A stretch of DNA of 64,000 bases, taken from contig NZ_CP061725.1 in assembly GCF_014764405.1 (NCBI RefSeq), positions 3,596,001 through 3,660,000 on the forward strand, read 5' to 3'. Below, one piece after another: positions 58,221-64,000 of this stretch (position 1 is its first letter; each line of letters starts with the position of its first letter). Source of the stretch: Micromonospora craniellae. GTDB lineage: Bacteria; Actinomycetota; Actinomycetes; Mycobacteriales; Micromonosporaceae. The notes under the pieces are model-generated. The model did no database searches. It worked only from the letters and a program-made list of their open reading frames with translations, and was not told where the DNA came from. Position numbers and translations under genes: made by a program.

Positions 58221-58230
58221 ATGGTAGGTA
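58221..58230. promoter_or_regulatory. shared motif in the eccC/eccD intergenic region
   Basis: atggtaggta, 62 bases before the eccD start. A near-identical 10-mer (atggtaggca) occurs 54 bases before eccB in the other divergent intergenic region. Candidate promoter or regulator site for the secretion genes. Confidence 0.35.
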
Positions 58231-58292
58231 GCCTTCTCCCGTCAGGACAGCCGCGGGCCCATCGGCCCGCTCCTCGTACCGAGGGGTCGTCA

Positions 58293-59681
58293 GTGGTCAC
58301 CCAGGCCGGAACCGGACTCGCGCGCATCGCCGTCGTCGCCCCCCACCGACGGCTGGACCTCGCGCTGCCCGAGCATCTGCCGCTCGTCGGACTGTTGCCC
58401 GCCGTGCTGCGCCAGGCCGACGAGGAACCGTCGGACGGCACCAGTCACGGCGGGTGGACGCTGCGCCGCAGCGACGGCAACGCCATCGACCTGACCCGTA
58501 CGCTCGCCGCGCAGAGCATCCGCGACGGCGAGACGCTGCACCTGGTGCCGCGCCGCACCGAGTGGCCGGAGTTGGCGTACGACGACCTGATGGAGGCCGT
58601 CGCCGACGGCGCCCGACGTCGCGGTGTCGTCTGGACCCCTTTCGCGACCCGACTGACCGGCCTGATCGTGGCCGGCGTGCTGCTCCTGCTCGGCCTCGTC
58701 GTGATCGTCACCTCCACCGAGCCCGGCTGGATCGGCGGCGCCGTCGCGCTCGGTACGGCCGCAGTGCTGCTGGCCGGCGGGATCGTGCTGTCCCGTGCGA
58801 TGGCCGACTCCCTGGCCGGGGCGGTCGTCGCCGCCGCCGGGCTGCCCTACGCCTTCGTCGGCGGCGTGCTGGTCATCGGTTCCGGTGAGTCGGTCTGGGC
58901 GCTGGGCGCGCCGCACGTGCTGCTCGGCTCCGCCGTGCTGCTCCTCTCCGGCCTGCTCGGCCTGCTCGGCGTCGGGGACGCGACCCGGGTCTTCGTGGCC
59001 GCCGTGTTCGTCGGATTCTGGGGCATGGTCGGCGGGCTGCTGGCCTTCGGCTCGATGGACGCCGCCCAGGGCACCGCAGTCGTGGTCAGCGCGGTGGCCC
59101 TGCTGCTGCCGGCGATGCCGCTGCTCTCCGTACGGCTCGGGAAGATGCCGATGCCGGCGCTGCCGCGTACCGCCGAGGATCTGCTGCGAGACGAGCCGCA
59201 ACCCAGGCGTGAGATCGTCTACCAGGCCACCGCCCGCGCCGACGAGGTACTCACCGGGATGATCTTCGGGGCCTTCGTCATCACCGTCAGTTGCCTGGTC
59301 GTGCTCACCGCCACCGGCGCCGTCTCCGCGCTGCTGCTGGCCGGGGTGATCTCGCTCGGCTACCTGCTGCGGGCCCGGCTGGTGTCGACCGTCCGGCACC
59401 GGGTGCCGATGCTCGCCGTCGGCCTGGCGGGGCTGGGTCTGCTGCCCCTGGTCGGCGCGGCCGACGCGTCGACCGCAGCCCGGGTGCTGGCGGTGCTGCC
59501 GGTGGCCCTGGTCGCGGCCGGGCTCGCCGCCGCCGCCGGGCTCGCCTACAGCCGACGCCCCCCGTCACCCCGGCTGGCCCGCCTCGGCGACGTGTTGGAC
59601 ATCCTGCTCCAGCTCGCCATCGTGCCGGTGGCGTGCAGCGTGCTGGGCCTCTACGCGTTCATGCGCGCCATCAACGGCTGA
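58293..59681 (+). CDS. eccD: type VII secretion membrane protein EccD
   Basis: 462 residues from GTG 58293 (gaggggtcgtca before it). Residues about 8-85 are the ubiquitin-like YukD domain (LARIAVVAPHRRLDLALPEH, HGGWTLRRSDGNAIDLTRTL, LHLVPRRTEWPE). Eleven membrane helices follow, with the cytoplasmic loop near ALPRTAEDLLRDEPQPRREI. EccD builds the membrane pore-ring scaffold of ESX complexes as a dimer per protomer. Stop lies three bases before the convergent YrhB/SUKH gene. Confidence 0.92.
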   Translation: MVTQAGTGLARIAVVAPHRRLDLALPEHLPLVGLLPAVLRQADEEPSDGTSHGGWTLRRSDGNAIDLTRTLAAQSIRDGETLHLVPRRTEWPELAYDDLMEAVADGARRRGVVWTPFATRLTGLIVAGVLLLLGLVVIVTSTEPGWIGGAVALGTAAVLLAGGIVLSRAMADSLAGAVVAAAGLPYAFVGGVLVIGSGESVWALGAPHVLLGSAVLLLSGLLGLLGVGDATRVFVAAVFVGFWGMVGGLLAFGSMDAAQGTAVVVSAVALLLPAMPLLSVRLGKMPMPALPRTAEDLLRDEPQPRREIVYQATARADEVLTGMIFGAFVITVSCLVVLTATGAVSALLLAGVISLGYLLRARLVSTVRHRVPMLAVGLAGLGLLPLVGAADASTAARVLAVLPVALVAAGLAAAAGLAYSRRPPSPRLARLGDVLDILLQLAIVPVACSVLGLYAFMRAING

Positions 59682-59684
59682 CCC

Positions 59685-60437
59685 TCAGGTCTGCCAGTCG
59701 AGGTCGCTGGCCTCGGCCATCGGGCCGCCTCGGATGAGTTTGACGATGGCGGAGTCGATGTCGGGGCCGACGAAGAAGTCGTCGGCCCAGTGCAGCATGA
59801 AGACGCGTCCCTGGGCGTCGACGACGAGTTCGGAGGGGCCGTCCTCGTTGTTGCCGATCGGATAGACCGGGTTGTTGAACTCCTCCACGAATTCCCGGGC
59901 GCCCTCTGTGGCCACGCCACCCAAGGTGGGATGGATAAAGCTGGTGAAACCTCCGCCTAGGTCGTCGTCATCACCGAACTGGGGGAGTCGCAGTCCGCCG
60001 AATTCGATCAGTGCGGCGCGGGCGGCGGGGGAGCATTCCAGTCCGGTGAGTTCGTCGGCGAAGCGTCGCATCCAGTGGTTCACGGCGGCGGTGGCGTCGC
60101 GGCCGGGCCGCCAGCCGGCTTTGTCCAGCACCTGCCGTACGTCCGGCGGGAAGCGTCCCTCGGCGGCGCGATGCTGTCGGTACTGCTCGGCAACCAACTG
60201 CGCAGGTAGCGATGCCCACTGTGACACGTCGCCGGTTTCGCGGTCGATGACCGCATTGGGGTAGCCGGTCGATGCCGGAGGAGCGGGTGGTCCGTGCGTG
60301 ATCGGTCGTGCCGGTATTACTCGCCAGGCGACGTAGCCGAGGTCGAACTCGTACAGTTCGACCTCGGGCTCGGGGCCGGGTCGGCCGGCGGAGGCCCACT
60401 GGCGTGCGATGGCCAGGGCCTGTTCACGACTGATCAT
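59685..60437 (-). CDS. YrhB/SUKH-3 double-domain immunity-type protein
   Basis: 250 residues from ATG 60437. The first ~85 match the YrhB-like (Imm35) domain (MISREQALAIARQWASAGRP ... VAWRVIPARPITHG). Residues about 100-250 form a SUKH-3 domain (FPPDVRQVLDKAGWRPGRDA, ALIEFGGLRLPQFGDD, ELVVDAQGRVFMLHWADDFF). Two immunity-type folds in one chain, placed on the opposite strand between eccD and eccB, suggest protection against a toxin exported by this system. No neighbouring toxin gene is obvious on this side. Confidence 0.82.
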   Translation of the reverse strand: MISREQALAIARQWASAGRPGPEPEVELYEFDLGYVAWRVIPARPITHGPPAPPASTGYPNAVIDRETGDVSQWASLPAQLVAEQYRQHRAAEGRFPPDVRQVLDKAGWRPGRDATAAVNHWMRRFADELTGLECSPAARAALIEFGGLRLPQFGDDDDLGGGFTSFIHPTLGGVATEGAREFVEEFNNPVYPIGNNEDGPSELVVDAQGRVFMLHWADDFFVGPDIDSAIVKLIRGGPMAEASDLDWQT

Positions 60438-60517
60438 CGAACGACTCCTCGGGCTGCCGAGTTCGGTTTCGCCGGCCGGGTCCGGGTGCGGGCACCGGCT
60501 GGCCCGGCGCCCTGCAT

Positions 60518-60527
60518 ATGGTAGGCA
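60518..60527. promoter_or_regulatory. shared motif upstream of eccB
   Basis: atggtaggca within gcatatggtaggca; it contains tatggt, a good -10 match. Same 10-mer, with one change, as at 58221-58230 before eccD. Confidence 0.4.
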
Positions 60528-60581
60528 CCGCGCGGTGCGGCCCACGTGACCGTGCCGGTGTACGCCAGGGGGAGGGGTGCC

Positions 60582-62009
60582 ATGCCGTCGCGGCGGGACC
60601 AGGTCCAGTCGTACCAGTTCTTCGTGCAACGGATGACCTCCGCGCTGGTGGCGCGCGAGCCCGACCCGGAGTCCGCGCCGTTTCGCCGGCTCGGTGGCGC
60701 CGGTTTCGCCAGCGTGATGGTGGCCGTGCTGTTCCTGGGGGCGGTCGGCGTCTACGGCCTGCTGCGCCCCGGAGGCGCCACGAAGTGGAAGGAGGGCGGT
60801 GCGGTCATCCTGGAGAAGGAGACCGGCACCCGCTACCTCTACCGGGAGGGCCGCCTGCACCCGGTGCTCAACTACGCCTCGGCCCTGCTGGCCATGGAGT
60901 CCGCAGCGCCGACAGTGTCGGTCTCCCGCAACTCGTTGGTCGGCACCCCCCGTGGCTCCCGGATCGGCATCCCGTTCGCACCGGATGCGCTGCCGGCGTC
61001 CAACCGGATCCTGGATGGACCGTGGACGCTGTGCACGCAGCCCGCCCGTAACGCCGCCGGTGGGATCGTCGCCACCACGGTGCTCACCGTCGGTCGGGCA
61101 CCCGAGGGCGGGCGCGAGCCCGGCGACGCGGCGCTGCTGGTACGCGACCGCAAGACCGAGCGGCTGCACCTGGTCTGGCGTGACCACCGGTACGAGATCC
61201 GTAACGAGAAAGTCGTGCTGGAAGGGCTCACCATGAGCGCCGAGCCGGTGGTGGAGGTCGGTGGCGCCTGGCTGAACGCGCTGCCCGCCGGAGAACCGAT
61301 CGCACCTCGCCGGGTCTCCGACCGGGGTGCGGCCTCGACCGCGGTGTCGAACGCCCGGATCGGTCAGGTCTTCGTGGTGGAGAGCCAGAACGCCACCCGC
61401 CAGCACTACCTGGCCGAGCGGACCCGGCTCGTGCCGCTGACCCCGGTGCAGGCGGACGTGGTGCTGGCCGACCCGGAGACTCATTCGGCGTACCCGGACG
61501 GGTCGGAGCCACGGGCACTGGAACTCGCCGCCGGCACCGCCGCCGCCGCGCCGAAGGGGGAGACGCCGGCTCAGGGCCGACACCGCGCCCCGGAGCAGCG
61601 GCCCGAGATCGCCCGACTGACCGGTGACCAGCCCGCCGTCTGTGCCGCGTACCAGCCGGACCAGGACGAACCGACGCTGCTGCTCGACGCCCAGGTGCAA
61701 CCGGTACGCGAACCGGTGCGCACCGGTGAGCAGACCGGCGACGGCATTCCGCTGGCCGACCGGGTGGTGATCGCACCCGGCTTCGGCGTCCTGGTCGATG
61801 CCGTGCCCTCGCCGGACCAGCGGACCGGCACCCTCAACCTGGTCACCGACATCGGCTACCGCTATCCGCTGGCGTCGGAGGGGGTGGCGGCGATGCTCGG
61901 CTACTCGGGCGTGCAGCCGGTGCGCCTGCCCGCCAGCCTGGTGGTCCGGCTGCCCGCCGGTCCCGCCCTCGACCCGGCGATCGCCAAGCGGGCCCTCGAT
62001 CCGGAGTGA
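60582..62009 (+). CDS. eccB: type VII secretion protein EccB
   Basis: 475 residues. ATG 60582 (MPSRRDQVQSYQFFVQRMTS) begins exactly with the highly conserved EccB N-terminus; an earlier frame start adds nothing conserved, and gggggagggg is an ideal ribosome site. One membrane helix (FASVMVAVLFLGAVGVYGLL, about 45-65), then a periplasmic domain with the CTQPA segment and the C-terminal VAPGFGVLVDA/YPLASEGVAAMLGY region. EccB contacts the peptidoglycan side of the ESX complex. Head of the eccB-esx-esx unit. Confidence 0.94.
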   Translation: MPSRRDQVQSYQFFVQRMTSALVAREPDPESAPFRRLGGAGFASVMVAVLFLGAVGVYGLLRPGGATKWKEGGAVILEKETGTRYLYREGRLHPVLNYASALLAMESAAPTVSVSRNSLVGTPRGSRIGIPFAPDALPASNRILDGPWTLCTQPARNAAGGIVATTVLTVGRAPEGGREPGDAALLVRDRKTERLHLVWRDHRYEIRNEKVVLEGLTMSAEPVVEVGGAWLNALPAGEPIAPRRVSDRGAASTAVSNARIGQVFVVESQNATRQHYLAERTRLVPLTPVQADVVLADPETHSAYPDGSEPRALELAAGTAAAAPKGETPAQGRHRAPEQRPEIARLTGDQPAVCAAYQPDQDEPTLLLDAQVQPVREPVRTGEQTGDGIPLADRVVIAPGFGVLVDAVPSPDQRTGTLNLVTDIGYRYPLASEGVAAMLGYSGVQPVRLPASLVVRLPAGPALDPAIAKRALDPE

Positions 62010-62167
62010 TCCGACCAGCCACAATGGAGGTGCGAGCCGGTCGCCCGGTCTAGCGTCGACTGGACGTGACCCGTTACCGTTCGTACGACGATGGTGCGTG
62101 AGCGCCGACTGACACGCCGCCCCCGGTGACGCGGGGCGATCGAACGAGGACGGGGGTGACTTCCGCC

Positions 62168-62497
62168 ATGTCGATGAACACCGACACCGGCTTGATGCTG
62201 AAGACCGAGGGTGACGTCGATGCCGTCGCCGACCGGCTCACCGGCAACCTCAACTCGCTGATGGACCAGCTCGCTCCGCTGTACGACCAGTGGAAGGGTG
62301 CCGGCGCGGGATCCTTTCACCAGGTCCGTGAGCGGTTCGACCAGGACATGGCCCGGCTCAACGTCGCGCTGCGCGCGATCGCCGAAGCCGTGGGATCGGC
62401 CGGTAAGGACTACGACGTCAGCGACGAGGAGGTCCGGGCGGACATGGAAGGGGCGGGTGCGACCGCCGGCCAGATCACCGCGGCGCTGAAGCTCTGA
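62168..62497 (+). CDS. WXG100 protein (EsxB-like)
   Basis: 109 residues. Helix, Trp42-x-Gly44 turn in PLYDQWKGAGAGSFHQVRER, second helix, then a C-terminal tail DVSDEEVRADMEG in which Y/D-x3-(D/E) resembles the YxxxD/E secretion signal (YDVSDE). One of the two small secreted partners. ATG 62168 is favoured (gggggtgac upstream). Confidence 0.9.
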   Translation: MSMNTDTGLMLKTEGDVDAVADRLTGNLNSLMDQLAPLYDQWKGAGAGSFHQVRERFDQDMARLNVALRAIAEAVGSAGKDYDVSDEEVRADMEGAGATAGQITAALKL

Positions 62498-62513
62498 CGG
62501 GGGAGAGAAAGTC

Positions 62514-62804
62514 ATGACGGAGATTCGGTACAACTTCGCCGGCCTCAACGCGGCGGCGGACAGCTGTGGTGGTGCGGTCCGGAACATGACCAGCGAGCTG
62601 GACGGGCTCAAGTCCGGCATCGCTCCGCTGCTCGCGACCTGGGACGGCGAAGCCCGCGAGGCGTACTTCCAGCGGCAGGGCGAGTGGGAGTCGGCCGCCA
62701 ACGACCTGCGTGATCTGCTCACCCGGATCGAGCGGGCGCTGCGCGAGTCGGCGGGCAAGATGCAGGCCCGCGAGGCGGCGAACCGGCAGAAGTTCGGCGG
62801 CTGA
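62514..62804 (+). CDS. WXG100 protein (EsxA-like)
   Basis: 96 residues, typical ESAT-6 size. Helix-turn-helix with Trp43-x-Gly45 in LLATWDGEAREAYFQRQGEW. It follows the previous gene by 16 bases with gggagag as ribosome site, the standard tandem arrangement of a secreted heterodimer. Ends in ANRQKFGG, without an obvious YxxxD, so the partner probably carries the export signal. Confidence 0.93.
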   Translation: MTEIRYNFAGLNAAADSCGGAVRNMTSELDGLKSGIAPLLATWDGEAREAYFQRQGEWESAANDLRDLLTRIERALRESAGKMQAREAANRQKFGG

Positions 62805-62827
62805 CCCCGCCACCCCGAGTGACAGCT

Positions 62828-62856
62828 CGACGGCCCGGCCCTGTGCCGGGCCGTCG
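62828..62856. terminator. bidirectional terminator after the esx pair
   Basis: Perfect 12-bp stem (cgacggcccggc, 62828-62839; complement 62845-62856) with a 5-base loop, between the converging ends of the esx genes and the second mycosin. Confidence 0.85.
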
Positions 62857-62871
62857 GTGTTCCCGGTCCGG

Positions 62872-64000
62872 TCAGCGGCGTGGCGTCGAGGTCGGTACCC
62901 GGAAGAACGCCTCCTCGGGCTCGTCGAGCTCGGGCGTCGGAGCGGGTGGCGTGGACGGCCGGGTGGGCTGCCAACGGGTGCGGCGGCCGCGCGGCAGCAA
63001 CGCCGCGAGCACCGCCACACCGACCGCGAGCACCGCCAGCGGCAGGCCGATCCAGAGTGCCCACCGGCCGAAGACAGCCCACCGTTCGGCGCGGGCCACC
63101 GCAGCGGCGTCGTAGGGCACGTCGGGCAGTGGAGGCTGGGCCACCGGTGACGCGGTGGTCAGTCGCTCGGTGACGGCACGGTACGGATTGACCACCCCAC
63201 CGCCGTAGCCGGCCTCGGCGTCGCCGCGGGCCGGGTCGGCCGTGGCCAGGATGCGTCGGGTGACCTCCTTGGCCGACAGGTTCGGCTCCGCCGAGCGGAT
63301 CAGCGCGGCGGTGGCGCTCACCATCGGGGCGGCGAAGCTGGTGCCGTCCCAGACGCTGTGCCCGAACACGCGGGTGGCGGCCACCACCGCCCCGCCCGGG
63401 GCGACGACGTCCACGTACGGTCCGATCTGGGACTGCCTGATCCGGGCCCCGTTCTGGTCGACGGCGCCCACGCCGATCACCCCGTCGAAGTCGGCCGGGT
63501 ACGGCACCGGGTCGGGACGGGCACCGTCCTGGTGCTGGTTGCCGGCGGCGGCCACCAGCACGACGTCCCGATCCACCGCGTACTTGACGGCCTGCTCGAC
63601 GTCCTCGTCCCAGTAGTAGAGCGTCACCGACATGTTGATGACCTTGGCACCTTCGTCGACCGCCCGCCGGATCGCCCGGGCGAAGACCTCGCCGGTCACG
63701 GTGTCGCCGCCGGTCGCGGCCCGATCGTTGGCGTTGCGCTCACTGACCCGGATCGGCACGATCGTGGCGCCCGGGGCGAGGCCGTAGAATCCGACTCCCT
63801 CCATCTGGCCGGCCGCGATGATGCTGGCCACGGCGGTGCCGTGGGAGACACAGTCCACATCGCCTCCCGGCGCGCCGCGCAACGCGTCGAAGCCGGTGGC
63901 CACCCGTCCGGCCATCTGCGGATGGGTGCTGTCCGTGCCGGAGTCGATCACCGCGACCTTCACTCGCGCGCCGGTGCTGAACGGCCAGACCCGCTGCGGC
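62872..64000 (-). CDS. mycP: second mycosin (5' end outside window)
   Basis: At least 376 residues; the frame remains open to the last base (PQRVWPFSTGARVKVAVIDS), so the start and signal peptide lie beyond 64000. The S8 triad is complete and canonical: Asp in VAVIDSGTDSTHPQ, His in DCVSHGTAVASIIA, Ser in WDGTSFAAPMVSATAAL. A membrane helix (LWIGLPLAVLAVGVAVLAAL) and cytoplasmic tail end the protein, the mycosin plan. With the variant mycosin at 50294 this gives two in one locus. Confidence 0.92.
   Translation of the reverse strand, partial: PQRVWPFSTGARVKVAVIDSGTDSTHPQMAGRVATGFDALRGAPGGDVDCVSHGTAVASIIAAGQMEGVGFYGLAPGATIVPIRVSERNANDRAATGGDTVTGEVFARAIRRAVDEGAKVINMSVTLYYWDEDVEQAVKYAVDRDVVLVAAAGNQHQDGARPDPVPYPADFDGVIGVGAVDQNGARIRQSQIGPYVDVVAPGGAVVAATRVFGHSVWDGTSFAAPMVSATAALIRSAEPNLSAKEVTRRILATADPARGDAEAGYGGGVVNPYRAVTERLTTASPVAQPPLPDVPYDAAAVARAERWAVFGRWALWIGLPLAVLAVGVAVLAALLPRGRRTRWQPTRPSTPPAPTPELDEPEEAFFRVPTSTPRR

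Noticed and set aside
1..64000. tRNA, rRNA, integrase attachment sites or replication origin
   Set aside because: No cloverleaf, rRNA segment, recombinase gene other than the IS transposase, or DnaA-box cluster was recognised.

Overview
The window is very GC-rich DNA with actinobacterial gene families throughout: XRE/DUF397 pairs, WXG100 proteins with Ecc components and mycosins, CBM2-linked glycosidases, and GTG starts. It most resembles a member of the Micromonosporaceae, probably Micromonospora or a close relative. That placement rests on gene style and a palindromic repeat; I could not test it by database search. No rRNA, tRNA or CRISPR was recognised.

Left part (1-16 kb). A truncated CotH-like gene and a lipoprotein precede a MacAB-type export system (permease, ATPase, adaptor) transcribed away from its own two-component system (4749-7270). 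Gene fossils follow (7458-8240), then a DUF1905 gene and a secreted CBM2-GH30 xylanase with two LacI-type operators. Next comes a tight four-gene operon of unknown purpose: PaaK-like adenylating enzyme, small protein, GNAT, nitroreductase-like. Beside it lies the 3' end of a GH62 arabinofuranosidase, whose stop codon is the exact target site of a 1,024-bp IS5-family element.

Middle (16-39 kb). MgtE magnesium transporter; TerC under a yybP-ykoY (manganese) riboswitch; two TetR divergons with visible operators; a methionine aminopeptidase facing a small XRE regulator and a TOPRIM protein across an AT-rich palindrome; an XRE-DUF5753/DUF397 locus with three small divergent genes; a DUF916/WxL-like surface pair; and a 1,393-residue secreted nuclease/5'-nucleotidase. 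Several genes between 26 and 39 kb are decayed by internal deletion or frameshift.

Right part (38.9-64 kb). A type VII secretion (ESX-like) locus: EccE, a beta-helix/AAA+ fusion, a mycosin, a proline-rich substrate candidate, EccC, EccD, EccB, two WXG100 proteins and a second mycosin that runs off the end. Two kinds of cargo sit inside it. One is a DNA-modification island (XRE, DUF397, C5 cytosine methyltransferase, GIY-YIG nuclease, Vsr-like nuclease with a Cys-rich N-terminus). The other is a polymorphic-toxin-style set (stand-alone YwqJ-like deaminase, SUKH-3, SseB-like, and a YrhB/SUKH-3 fusion between eccD and eccB). I infer that the secretion machine, toxin/immunity cargo and defence genes are co-inherited.

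Across the window, nine starts lie 5-7 nt after a -10-like hexamer with no Shine-Dalgarno sequence, which suggests leaderless mRNAs, mostly for regulators and DNA-modification genes.
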